Origin: Profundicola sp964553105
GTDB lineage: Bacteria; Bacteroidota; Bacteroidia; Flavobacteriales; Weeksellaceae
Assembly: GCA_964553105.1 (NCBI GenBank)
Contig: CAZKJO010000038.1
Span: 1-21,986, forward strand
DNA: 21,986 bases
Reading direction: 5' to 3'
Part shown: one piece after another, positions 1 through 8,349 of the stretch
How positions within the stretch are numbered: position 1 is the first letter of the stretch
Layout: every line of letters starts with the position of its first letter
The notes under the pieces: generated by a model
Told to the model about the DNA's origin: nothing
What the model saw: the letters and a program-made list of their open reading frames with translations, nothing else
Database searches by the model: none
Program-made: the position numbers and the translations under genes

Positions 1-26
1 AGGGATTAATTTGGGTTGTTTTTATT

Positions 27-1391
27 TTATTGATTTAGGCTTTGTATAAAATTCACCAATTCGCCTTGCTGAATTGTTTGTTGTTCTCCAGATTTTAAAT
101 CCTTAAAGGATAGTGTTTGATTTTCTATTTCATCTCCTCCAATCATAACCACGTGTGTAAAACCACCTTTATCACCATAGGAGAATTGCTTTTTTAGCTT
201 GGCATCATCTGGATACAACTCTGATTGAATTCCTGACGCTCTTAGTTTTTGAACTAATTTCATAGATTCTTTAGCTTCTTTTTCTCCAAAGTTGATGAAT
301 AGGATTTTAATTTTTTCATCATCAAAGTCTGGGAATAAACCTAACTCCTCTAAAACCAAATAAGTTCTATCTAAACCGAAAGAGATACCAACGCCTGGCA
401 TATTTTTTAAACCAAAAATACCCGTTAAGTCATTATATCTTCCGCCGCCACCGATAGATCCCATTTCTACACCTTTCGCTTTAACCTCTAAAATTGAACC
501 TGTATAGTATTCTAATCCGCGAGCTAAAGTCAAGTTTAAAACTAAATCAGCTGAATTTAATCCAACTAAATTTTCATTAATAAAGTTTAATTCATCAATT
601 CCTTCTAATCCAATTTCTGATGCAGATAAAACTTCTTTTAAAGCCTCTGTCTGCTCAGCAAAAGAGCCTTTAATATCAAACACAGGAGATAATTTTGTAA
701 TTGCATCCTCAGAAATACCTTTTTGTTGCATTTCTTCGATTACTTTTTCTCTACCTATTTTATCTAATTTATCCAGCGCAACGGTGAAGTCAATTAATTG
801 ATCTTGAATGTTTGCCACTTCAGCTAAACCAGATAATACTTTTCTATTATTAATATGTATTTCTGTACCCAAGCCAAGTTCTGTATAACAAGCATCATAG
901 AGTTGAATCAATTCAATTTCTTGCCAAAGCGAGGTGCTTCCTACGATATCCGCATCACATTGGTAAAACTCTCTGAAGCGTCCTTTTTGAGGTCGATCGG
1001 CACGCCAAACAGGTTGAATCTGATATCTTCTGAATGGAAAATTAATCTCGTTCTGATGTTGCACAACGTAACGCGCAAATGGCACTGTAAGATCATAGCG
1101 TAAAGCTTTATCTGAAACTTTGGTAGTCACGCTAGCTGGATTGGCTTCTAAATCCTCAGGTTTAACTTTCTTTAAAAAGTCACCTGAATTTAAGATTTTA
1201 AAAATCAATCGATCGCCTTCTTCACCATATTTACCAGTTAGTGTACTTAGGTTTTCAAAAGAAGGTGTTTCTATCGGATGAAAGCTATAGGTTGAAAAAT
1301 GTTTTTTAAGAATATTAATAATGTATTCTCGTTTTTGCACTTCTTCCGGTGAAAAATCTCTTGTTCCTTTTGGTAAAGATGGTTTTTGCAT
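27..1391 (-). CDS. hisS: Histidine-tRNA ligase (HisRS)
   Basis: Charges tRNA-His with histidine in the cytoplasm (class II aminoacyl-tRNA synthetase). The 454-residue protein has class II motif 1 at the N-terminus (KGTRDFSPEE), motif 2 (RADRPQKGRFREFYQCD, about residues 130-146), the HisRS-specific loops RGLEYYTG and GGGGRYNDL, and motif 3 (GVGISFGLDR). A C-terminal anticodon-binding domain covers roughly the last 95 residues. The length is usual for Bacteroidetes HisRS. The ATG at 1389-1391 lies about 20 bases downstream of a good TTTG-N19-TACCTTTG promoter, which supports this start. pepD lies upstream on the same strand but ends in a hairpin terminator, so hisS is probably transcribed alone. 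The stop is 26 bases from the window edge, so any terminator is outside. Confidence 0.97.
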   Translation of the reverse strand: MQKPSLPKGTRDFSPEEVQKREYIINILKKHFSTYSFHPIETPSFENLSTLTGKYGEEGDRLIFKILNSGDFLKKVKPEDLEANPASVTTKVSDKALRYDLTVPFARYVVQHQNEINFPFRRYQIQPVWRADRPQKGRFREFYQCDADIVGSTSLWQEIELIQLYDACYTELGLGTEIHINNRKVLSGLAEVANIQDQLIDFTVALDKLDKIGREKVIEEMQQKGISEDAITKLSPVFDIKGSFAEQTEALKEVLSASEIGLEGIDELNFINENLVGLNSADLVLNLTLARGLEYYTGSILEVKAKGVEMGSIGGGGRYNDLTGIFGLKNMPGVGISFGLDRTYLVLEELGLFPDFDDEKIKILFINFGEKEAKESMKLVQKLRASGIQSELYPDDAKLKKQFSYGDKGGFTHVVMIGGDEIENQTLSFKDLKSGEQQTIQQGELVNFIQSLNQ

Positions 1392-1411
1392 TTTTATTTT
1401 AATTGAATTGA

Positions 1412-1442
1412 CAAAGGTAGTTATGTGTATTATGTAATCAAA
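1412..1442 (-). promoter_or_regulatory. Bacteroidetes-type promoter of hisS
   Basis: Read on the minus strand, TTTG (1439-1442) is followed by a 19-base spacer and TACCTTTG (1412-1419). This matches the Bacteroidetes -33/-7 consensus (TTG, 17-23 bases, TAnnTTTG). The expected start of transcription is near 1405, giving a short A/T-rich leader to the ATG at 1391. Its -33 element sits just past the U-tract of the pepD terminator. Confidence 0.7.
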
Positions 1443-1445
1443 ATG

Positions 1446-1481
1446 AAAAAACCTTCAAGATTGAAATCATCTCGAAGGTTT
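1446..1481 (-). terminator. Rho-independent terminator of pepD
   Basis: The arms at 1449-1461 and 1469-1481 pair over 13 bp (one G-U pair in the minus-strand RNA) around a 7-base loop. On the minus strand the stem is followed by a run of six T (1446-1451). It lies 64 bases past the pepD stop and before the hisS promoter. Confidence 0.85.
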
Positions 1482-1545
1482 CTTTTATAGAGACTAAAGT
1501 GATTGAAGCTTTTTGTAAACTTCGCTCACCAGTAAATGATCTATA

Positions 1546-3161
1546 TTATTTTTTTGGTGTTTGCTTCAAGATTTCTAATAAATATTTCCAGAACTTTTGG
1601 GTTGAAGAAATACTTGCTCTTTCGTCTGGTGAATGCGCACCAAGAATGGTTGGTCCAAAAGAAATCATATCCAATCCTGGAATTCTTTCTCCCAAAATAC
1701 CACATTCTAAACCTGCATGACAAGCTGCTACATTAGGTTGCTCATTGAACATTTCTTTGTATAAACCTTCTAGCGTTTTTAAGATTTCAGAATTTGGATT
1801 TGGTTGCCATCCTGGGTATGAACCAGAGAATACAGTTTCAAAACCTGCAGCATCAAAAGCTTCTTTTAATTTGTTCGCAACTTCTTCTTTTGAAGACTCA
1901 ACACTACTACGAGTTAAGTTTTGAACTTCAGCTTTTCCATCTTTTAACTCCACACGCGCAACGTTGTTGGAAGCTTCCACTAAATCAGGAATGTCTGCAC
2001 TCATTTTATACACTCCATTGTGTAAAGCATATATCATTTGAGTGAATTTCCTTGAATCCTCCTTGTTTAAAGCTTTCGCAGGCGCTGCAACCTCAGCATC
2101 AATGTGTATAGTTAAACCTGGATCTACACCCTCAAAGTCTTTCTTGATTTCCCATGCCGCTTTTTCGATTTCTCTTGAAACCTCAGCTACATCAGAGTTA
2201 TCAATAATCACCATCGCCCAAGCCTCTCTAGGAATAGCGTTTCTTAATCCACCACCTTTCACCTCTGAAATTCTATATTCTTTTGAAATAGAACAAAGCA
2301 GACGGCCTAAGATTTTATTTGAATTTCCTAAACCTTTATGAATTTCCATACCTGAATGACCACCATTTAAGCCAGATACACTAAGTCTAATCCCATAGTT
2401 GTCATCGTCTTCTACATCATGCATTTCATAGGTGCGACTTGCTGTAACATCTATACCACCTGCACATCCGATTCCGATTTCGTCGTCTTCTTCGGTGTCT
2501 AAATTCAATAAAATTCGACCATCTAAAAGACTTCCATCTAAATTCTGCGCACCTGTCATTCCCGTTTCCTCATCGATAGTGAAAAGGGCTTCAATAGGTG
2601 GNNNNNNNNNNNNNNNNNNNNNNNNNNNNNNNNNNNNNNNNNNNNNNNNNNNNNNNNNNNNNNNNNNNNNNNNNNNNNNNNNNNNNNNNNNNNNNNNNNN
2701 NGCGCACCTGTCATTCCCGTTTCCTCATCGATAGTGAAAAGGGCTTCAATAGGTGGGTGAACAATATCTTTGCTCTTTAGAATCGCCATAATAGCCGCGA
2801 CTCCCAATCCATTATCTGCACCCAGTGTGGTTCCTTTAGCCTTAACCCAGTCACCATCTACCATCATTTCAATTCCTTGGGTATCAAAATCAAAATCGGT
2901 ATCGTTATTTTTTTGGTGAACCATATCAAGGTGTGATTGTAAAATCACTGTTTTACGGTCTTCCATTCCCGCAGATGCAGGTTTCTTGATGATTACATTA
3001 CCAATTGCATCTTCTAAAGTTTCTAAACCTAAAGAATTACCAAAGTCCACCATGAATTCGCGAACTTTTTCTTCTCTTTTAGAAGCACGCGGAACTGCAT
3101 TTAGGTCTGCAAATTGAGTCCAAACTTCTTTTGGCTCAAGATCTCTAATTATATCGTTCAT
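1546..3161 (-). CDS. pepD: Aminoacyl-histidine dipeptidase PepD (M20C), split by a false assembly gap
   Basis: Cytosolic non-specific Xaa-His/carnosine-type zinc dipeptidase. The N-terminal part (from the ATG at 3159-3161) carries the first metal-site motif SHLDMVHQ (H77, D79), the bridging Asp in GTTLGADNG (D116) and the catalytic/metal Glu pair in DEETGMTGA (E146, E147). The C-terminal part carries NLDTEEDD, the lid-domain motif GLNGGHSGMEIHKG and the final GAHSPDERAS His motif. The two parts are separated by 100 N, and identical 55-base copies flank the Ns. Collapsing one copy plus the Ns removes 155 bases, puts both parts in the same frame and yields 486 residues, matching the usual PepD length (about 485). 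I therefore read this as one intact gene and not a pseudogene. Another M20 dipeptidase lies 81 bases upstream on the same strand. Confidence 0.95.
2547..2601. repeat. First copy of the 55-base overlap flanking the scaffold gap
   Basis: These 55 bases are identical to 2702-2756 on the other side of the N run. The direct repeat abuts both edges of the Ns exactly, as expected when two contigs ending in the same k-mer are joined by a gap instead of being merged. Confidence 0.95.
2602..2701. other. 100-N scaffold gap inside pepD
   Basis: Exactly 100 unknown bases, the conventional size for a gap of unknown length. Because both flanks carry the same 55-base sequence, the true gap is probably negative (an overlap of 55) and no sequence is missing. 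Confidence 0.95.
2702..2756. repeat. Second copy of the 55-base overlap flanking the scaffold gap
   Basis: Identical to 2547-2601; only one copy is expected in the real chromosome. See the pepD entry for the frame argument. Confidence 0.95.
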
Positions 3162-3242
3162 TTATTATTTGTTTTAAAATTATGTGAAAACTGCTGTTTT
3201 ATCCAACAAAATCAGTTCCACTATTGGCATAAAAGCTTTAAT

Positions 3243-4625
3243 TTAAGCCTCTGCAAAATATTTAAAGAAATAAGGAATCGTTTCTATTCCTTTATAAAAA
3301 TTAAACACGCCAAAGTTCTCATTAGGAGAGTGAATTACATCCGAATCTAATCCGAATCCTAACAATACAGATTTACTCCCTAATTCTTCTTCAAACAATG
3401 CTACAATTGGAATACTACCACCACTTCTGAAAGGTATTGCTTCCTTTCCAAAAGTATGTGTCATGGCTTTTTTAGCCGCTAAATAACCTTTGCTATCAAT
3501 TGGCAATACATATCCTTTTCCGCCATGGTGTGGTTTTGTAGTTACTTCAACACTATCTGGTGCAATAGACTCAAAATGCTCACAGAAAAGCTTAGTGATT
3601 TTATCTGGATCTTGTCCAGGAACCAAACGCATAGAAATCTTAGCTTCTGCATAAGAAGGAATTACGGTTTTAGCTCCTTCGCCAATATATCCACCCCAAA
3701 TTCCGTTAACGTCTAAAGTTGGACGGATAGAGTTTCTTTCCATGGTTACATAGCCTTCCTCTCCTTGAATATCTTTAATCCCAATGGACTTTTTATAAGA
3801 ATCTAAATCAAAAGGAACTTTTGCCATTTCAGCACGTTCTTCATCACTTAATTCAATCACATCGTCGTAGAATCCTTTCACGGTAATTTTCCCGTTTTCA
3901 TCGTGTAATTGACCAATCATATCACATAAAACATTGATCGGATTCGGAACGGCTCCTCCATATAAGCCAGAATGTAAATCTAAATCTGGTCCTTTAACTT
4001 TCACCTCAACATAACTTAATCCTCTCAATCCTGTACAAAGCGATGGAACATCTTTCGCTACTAAACTCGTATCTGAGATTAAAATCACATCATTGGCAAG
4101 TTTTTCTCGGTTATTTTTAACGAAATCACCTAAATTTTCAGATCCAACTTCTTCTTCACCTTCAATCATGAATTTAACATTACAAGGAAGTTCACCTGCT
4201 GACATCATAGCTTCGAAAGCTTTAAGATGCATAAAGAATTGACCTTTGTCATCGGCAGAACCACGCGCAAAAATGGCGCCTTTTGGATGTATATCTGTTT
4301 TTTTAATCACAGGCTCAAAAGGACCTGATTCCCACAAATCGATCGGGTCTGGTGGTTGAACATCATAGTGACCATAAACAAGAACAGTTGGAAGATTCTC
4401 ATCGATGATTTTTTCGCCATAAACTACAGGATATCCTGCAGTTTCACAAATTTCAACACTATCAGCTCCTGCTTCTTTTAAAAAGTCAGCTGTTTTTTGT
4501 GCTGTGTCTAACATGTCTTGCACATAAACAGGATCTGCACTGATCGATGGAATTCTGAGCAATTCAAATAGCTCATCTAAAAATCTTTGCTTATTCTCTT
4601 GTATATAATTTTGCGTTGCGTCCAT
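3243..4625 (-). CDS. M20-family dipeptidase, carnosinase (CNDP2)-like
   Basis: Zinc metallopeptidase of the M20 family, resembling the cytosolic non-specific dipeptidase/carnosinase branch; probably splits dipeptides in the cytoplasm. In the 460 residues I see the first metal motif GHYDVQPPDP (H86, D88), ARGSADDKGQ with the bridging Asp (D125), MIEGEEEVGSE with the catalytic/metal Glu pair (about E158-E159), the dimerisation-domain motif HSGLYGGAVPNP, and the C-terminal DSDVIHSPNENFG with the last metal His. There is no signal peptide. The start at 4623-4625 is the first ATG, and the protein begins with the usual helical leader. It is upstream of pepD on the same strand (81-base gap), so two unlike M20 dipeptidases sit side by side and may be co-transcribed. 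The exact substrate cannot be told from sequence; a desuccinylase or amidase role is less likely. Confidence 0.9.
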   Translation of the reverse strand: MDATQNYIQENKQRFLDELFELLRIPSISADPVYVQDMLDTAQKTADFLKEAGADSVEICETAGYPVVYGEKIIDENLPTVLVYGHYDVQPPDPIDLWESGPFEPVIKKTDIHPKGAIFARGSADDKGQFFMHLKAFEAMMSAGELPCNVKFMIEGEEEVGSENLGDFVKNNREKLANDVILISDTSLVAKDVPSLCTGLRGLSYVEVKVKGPDLDLHSGLYGGAVPNPINVLCDMIGQLHDENGKITVKGFYDDVIELSDEERAEMAKVPFDLDSYKKSIGIKDIQGEEGYVTMERNSIRPTLDVNGIWGGYIGEGAKTVIPSYAEAKISMRLVPGQDPDKITKLFCEHFESIAPDSVEVTTKPHHGGKGYVLPIDSKGYLAAKKAMTHTFGKEAIPFRSGGSIPIVALFEEELGSKSVLLGFGLDSDVIHSPNENFGVFNFYKGIETIPYFFKYFAEA

Positions 4626-4778
4626 TAAACTTTTTAATTATAACTTAATAGGTAAATATACAAAAATTGAGTGGAGAGAAAGATTTGATTCGTGGAAGTT
4701 TATTCAATATTTATCATTTAAATCGACTTAACTTAAGTCAAAATCGGCCAAATAGCTCTATTTTTAGATTAGCTATCC

Positions 4779-4786
4779 TATATTTG
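4779..4786 (+). promoter_or_regulatory. -7 box of the histidine kinase gene
   Basis: TATATTTG matches the Bacteroidetes -7 consensus and ends only 5 bases before the ATG at 4792, so the mRNA would be leaderless or nearly so. No clear TTG was seen at the -33 position. Confidence 0.5.
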
Positions 4787-4791
4787 TCTTA

Positions 4792-5973
4792 ATGAAGCTA
4801 AAATTTGATCCACAAAATTTACTAAACAATCGAAACCTCAATAAATGGTTGGGTTTCGCACTTGCTTCATTGATTGTAATTCTTACGATTTGGATGTCTA
4901 ATTCTATTGTTCAGAATTTAAAAGAAGAAGAACAAAAGAAGATGGAAACCATCGTAAAGGCCACAGAGCTTCTTGGTTCTCTAGACACATCTGATGATGC
5001 GAGGAGAATTGCCCTTAAAATTATTGAGGATAATACTTCGATGCCCATGATTTTGGTCGATGAAAACAAAGTGGCTTATGAAGTTAGAAATCTAAATAAT
5101 TTAGAAAATGACTTATTGACCGATTCTGTATTTTTAAAACAAAAACTAAGTGAATTAGAAGCTGTTCACGATCCGATTGAAGTAAATCTACCCTTTGGAA
5201 AACAATATATATATTATCAAAACTCATCGCTTTTAACCAAATTAAGATTTTATCCACTGGCATTGCTCCTTATACTATTGTCTTTTGCGGCCTTTACTGT
5301 TTGGTATTTTAGAACTTTAGAAAGAACCCAACGAAGCTTTCTTTGGGCTGGAATGGCCAAAGAAACAGCTCATCAAATCGGAACTCCCCTTTCGTCTTTA
5401 CTAGGATGGATTGAGATTTTAAGGTTTGAGAACGTTGATCCGGATACGCTTTCCGAAATTGAAAGTGATGTACATAGATTAAATCAAATTGCAGAACGCT
5501 TTTCCAAAATTGGTTCACGCCCTACTCTACACCCCCATAATATTGTAGAAATCTGCGAGAACACTTACAACTATCTTAAACCAAGAATTTCTACAGGAAT
5601 TAATTTTCAGTTGAGGACTAAATCGCCAGAAATCATGGTGGATTGCAACGCTGAGCTGTTGAGTTGGGTTTTAGAAAACTTGGTGAGGAATGCCGTAGAT
5701 GCAATGCAAAATAGAGGAAAAATAGAAATTCGTGCTAGTTTAAAAGATAATAAAGCTATTATTACTGTAACAGATGATGGAGCTGGAATTCCAAGTAATA
5801 TGCAAAAGCGAATTTTTGAGCCTGGTTATACAACAAAGAAACGCGGATGGGGATTAGGTTTAAGTTTGGCCAAACGTATCATCAATGAATATCACGACGG
5901 TCAAATTTTTGTTGCCCAATCTGATAAGGAGCATGGAACTCAGTTTAAAATCATATTAAAAACGAGTCATTAG
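4792..5973 (+). CDS. Membrane sensor histidine kinase (orphan)
   Basis: Two-component sensor kinase of the inner membrane. The 393-residue protein has one TM segment near residues 18-40, an extracytoplasmic region of about 110 residues, and a second TM near 151-173. The dimerisation/phosphoacceptor domain follows with the H-box MAKETAHQIGTPL (H194). The HATPase_c domain shows the N-box (ENLVRNAVDAM, N296/N300), the G1 box DDGAGIP (about 328-334), an F-box (IFEPGYTT) and G2 GWGLGL (352-357). All catalytic motifs look intact. No response regulator gene is adjacent, so its partner must be encoded elsewhere and the signal is unknown. The next gene, hemA, is 135 bases downstream behind its own -7 box, so I infer no functional link from distance alone. 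Confidence 0.92.
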   Translation: MKLKFDPQNLLNNRNLNKWLGFALASLIVILTIWMSNSIVQNLKEEEQKKMETIVKATELLGSLDTSDDARRIALKIIEDNTSMPMILVDENKVAYEVRNLNNLENDLLTDSVFLKQKLSELEAVHDPIEVNLPFGKQYIYYQNSSLLTKLRFYPLALLLILLSFAAFTVWYFRTLERTQRSFLWAGMAKETAHQIGTPLSSLLGWIEILRFENVDPDTLSEIESDVHRLNQIAERFSKIGSRPTLHPHNIVEICENTYNYLKPRISTGINFQLRTKSPEIMVDCNAELLSWVLENLVRNAVDAMQNRGKIEIRASLKDNKAIITVTDDGAGIPSNMQKRIFEPGYTTKKRGWGLGLSLAKRIINEYHDGQIFVAQSDKEHGTQFKIILKTSH

Positions 5974-6083
5974 AATATTTTTAAACAGAATTGATTTATT
6001 GCAAAAACTACTCATATACAGCCGCATACCCTTAGGCTTTTCGGATATAACTTAAATCATATGTTTTTGTCTTAATTTATTGG

Positions 6084-6091
6084 TAAATTTG
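6084..6091 (+). promoter_or_regulatory. -7 box of the hemA-hemC operon
   Basis: TAAATTTG fits the Bacteroidetes -7 consensus and lies 17 bases before the hemA ATG, implying a very short leader. A TTTTTG at 6064-6069 is closer (14 bases) than the usual 17-23 spacing, so the -33 element is uncertain. Confidence 0.55.
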
Positions 6092-6108
6092 CACTCGCAG
6101 TTTAAACT

Positions 6109-7350
6109 ATGCATTACCACGAGAGTTTACATAATTTTAAGGTTATTGGGATTAGTTATGAAAAGGCCGATGTAGAGACACGCGGGCAGTTTGCATTTCT
6201 AGACCAATATGCTGATGACTTTATCCAAAAATCCAAAGAAAATAATATAGAGGATTTCTTTGTTTTGTCTACTTGTAATCGTACCGAGATTTATTATTTC
6301 GGGTCAGAAGAAGACAAAATGAAGGAAATTTATTGTGATCAAGTTCAGGGAGATAAAGATTTGTTCGACGAGATTACATTTGTTAAAACCGGACGAGATG
6401 CTATTCATCATTTATTTAGGGTTTCTACAGGTATAGAAAGTCAGATTTTAGGTGATTTTGAAGTTTTAGCTCAAATGAAAAAAGCATTTAAAGCTTTTAA
6501 AAAGAAAGGAACTTCTAATGCTTACATGGAGAGAATCATGAATACAGCAATTCAGATTAGTAAGCAAATTAAAAATGAAACTTCTTTGAGCGACGGAGCT
6601 ACTTCTGTTTCGTATGCAGCGGTTCAGTATATCATACAGAATATTCCTGACTTCAATGAGAAGAAAATTCTCTTGTTTGGAACAGGTAAAATTGGACGAA
6701 ATACTTGTGAGAATTTAGTTAAGCATTCTGACAATAAACACATTACACTGGTAAATAGAACACCAGAAAAAGCAGAAGCTTTAGGTAAAAAACTTCAATT
6801 AACCTATAAGCCGATGGAGGAGTTAGAGAGTGAATTATCTAACACCGATATTGTAATAGTTGCAACGGGAGCGCCTCAGCCAACGATTTACAAATCTCTA
6901 CTACCACAAGACAGAGAAATGCTGGTGATTGATTTATCGATTCCAGAAAACGTATCAAAAGACGTAGATGAATTAGATAAAGTTCAAGTGCTGAACGTAG
7001 ATGAACTATCTAATATCATTAATAAAACATTAAAATCTAGAGAATCTGAGATTCCTAAAGTAGAGACAATTATTCGACTTAAATTATGGGAATTTGAGGA
7101 TTGGATTGAAGCTAGGAAATATGTTCCAGCTATCGAAGCATTTAAAGATAGAATGGAATTCCTGAAACATCACGAGAAAAAACAACTTCAAAAGAAAGAA
7201 GTAAAATTAAATGGTAAAGATCCTTTATCGGAAAGATTAATTCAAAAAATGACCAATCAATTTGCATCTCATATTATGGAAAATCCTGATTCGGCAGATG
7301 AAGTTATAGAATTAATGAATAAAGTCTTTAATTTAGAATTGGAGAAATGA
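6109..7350 (+). CDS. hemA: Glutamyl-tRNA reductase
   Basis: Reduces glutamyl-tRNA(Glu) to glutamate-1-semialdehyde with NADPH, the first committed step of C5-pathway tetrapyrrole synthesis. The 413 residues include the catalytic-Cys motif STCNRTE (C56), the substrate-binding region SGIESQILGDFEVLAQ (about 107-122), the NADPH-binding Rossmann motif GTGKIG (191-196) followed by LVNRTPEKA, and a C-terminal helical dimerisation domain. The ATG at 6109 is just downstream of a TAAATTTG box and gives the expected N-terminus for the family. Its stop overlaps the start of hemC (ATGA), so the two proteins are probably made by coupled translation. In many bacteria heme feedback acts on HemA stability; nothing in the sequence tests that here. 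Confidence 0.97.
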   Translation: MHYHESLHNFKVIGISYEKADVETRGQFAFLDQYADDFIQKSKENNIEDFFVLSTCNRTEIYYFGSEEDKMKEIYCDQVQGDKDLFDEITFVKTGRDAIHHLFRVSTGIESQILGDFEVLAQMKKAFKAFKKKGTSNAYMERIMNTAIQISKQIKNETSLSDGATSVSYAAVQYIIQNIPDFNEKKILLFGTGKIGRNTCENLVKHSDNKHITLVNRTPEKAEALGKKLQLTYKPMEELESELSNTDIVIVATGAPQPTIYKSLLPQDREMLVIDLSIPENVSKDVDELDKVQVLNVDELSNIINKTLKSRESEIPKVETIIRLKLWEFEDWIEARKYVPAIEAFKDRMEFLKHHEKKQLQKKEVKLNGKDPLSERLIQKMTNQFASHIMENPDSADEVIELMNKVFNLELEK

Positions 7351-8267
7351 AGCTAAGAATTGGCACTCGAAAAAGCCCACTAGCCATGTGGCAAGCCCAC
7401 AAAGCACAGGCTTTATTAGAAGAAAATGGTTATGATACCGAAATCATTCCAATTTCATCGGAAGGTGACCTCAAGTTGTCGCAACCTATTTATCAATTAG
7501 GAATAACAGGCGTTTTCACCAAAACATTAGACATCGCCTTGGTGAATAAGCAAATCGATATAGCGGTTCATAGTTTAAAAGATGTTCCAACACTTTTAGC
7601 CGATGGACTCAAGCTTTCTGCTTGTCTGGAAAGAGGTGACAATCGAGATATTTTCATTACTAAATCAGATGATTTTTTCACCAAAAAGAAAAGAACCATC
7701 GCCACCGGAAGCCTTAGAAGAAGAGCTTTTTGGCTACATGAGTTTCCAAATGATGAATTAGTTGATTTAAGAGGAAATGTACAATTAAGGATTCAAAAAT
7801 TAATTGATAACGATTGGGATGCTGCCATATTTGCTTATGCTGGATTAGATAGAAGTGAAATTCTACAAGAATTAAAAAGTAAAGGTTTAACCTATCACTT
7901 CTTACCAGAAATGGTTTCAGCCCCTTCACAAGGTATTGTGGGAATGGTTACAAGAAAGGATTTAGATCTAACTCATGTTTCAAATAAAAATGCCGAGAAA
8001 GCAGCGTTAATAGAACGATCTTTTCTAAGAAAACTACAAGGTGGTTGTACAGCACCGATTGGCGGTTTTGCCAAAGTTCTAGATAATGACCAAGTCGAGT
8101 TTAAAGGTGTAGTTTTAAGTTTAGACGGTAAGCAAAGAATTGAAGTTCATGAGACTGCAATTGTATCAAATCCACAAGAATTTGGAACTCAAATGGCCGA
8201 TATTTGTATTGAACAAGGAGCGGCAGAAATGATTAAGAAAATTAAAAAAGAACTGAAAGAAGCATAA
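7347..8267 (+). CDS. hemC: Hydroxymethylbilane synthase (porphobilinogen deaminase)
   Basis: Joins four porphobilinogen units into hydroxymethylbilane in the cytoplasm. The 306 residues show the N-terminal IGTRKSPLAMWQ, the active-site motif VHSLKDVPT (catalytic Asp about D79), the arginine-rich GSLRRRA (about 121-127), LRGNVQLRI, SAPSQG, and GGCTAPIG, whose Cys (C234) carries the dipyrromethane cofactor. The ATG overlaps the hemA stop by 4 bases, a typical translationally coupled pair. The expected next gene of this pathway, hemD (uroporphyrinogen-III synthase), does not follow; a strong bidirectional terminator comes 20 bases after the stop. So the operon here ends at two genes, and hemD/hemE must be elsewhere. 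Confidence 0.97.
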   Translation: MKLRIGTRKSPLAMWQAHKAQALLEENGYDTEIIPISSEGDLKLSQPIYQLGITGVFTKTLDIALVNKQIDIAVHSLKDVPTLLADGLKLSACLERGDNRDIFITKSDDFFTKKKRTIATGSLRRRAFWLHEFPNDELVDLRGNVQLRIQKLIDNDWDAAIFAYAGLDRSEILQELKSKGLTYHFLPEMVSAPSQGIVGMVTRKDLDLTHVSNKNAEKAALIERSFLRKLQGGCTAPIGGFAKVLDNDQVEFKGVVLSLDGKQRIEVHETAIVSNPQEFGTQMADICIEQGAAEMIKKIKKELKEA

Positions 8268-8287
8268 TTCAGTTTCAATTAAGTGCC

Positions 8288-8325
8288 AAAAAAACGGAGT
8301 TAAATTAGATTTAACTCCGTTTTTT
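8288..8325. terminator. Bidirectional rho-independent terminator between hemC and the ABC-F gene
   Basis: The arms at 8289-8304 and 8310-8325 form a perfect 16-bp stem with a 5-base loop. The core is ACGGAGTTAAA, flanked by an A-run on the left and a T-run on the right. It lies between the convergent ends of hemC (8267) and the ABC-F gene (8350), so it can stop transcription from both sides. Confidence 0.93.
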
Positions 8326-8349
8326 ATTTATAAAATTTTCACTTCTTAA

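Noticed and set aside
2556..3161. Separate truncated dipeptidase gene running through the N run
   Set aside because: The 55-base duplication and frame arithmetic show it is the 5' half of the single pepD gene; the reading beyond the Ns repeats bases already present downstream.
3162..3242. Terminator between the two M20 dipeptidase genes
   Set aside because: No stem longer than a few pairs followed by a T-run was found on either strand.
4792..7350. Histidine kinase as a dedicated regulator of heme synthesis
   Set aside because: Only adjacency suggests it; hemA has its own -7 box and there is no response regulator in the window.
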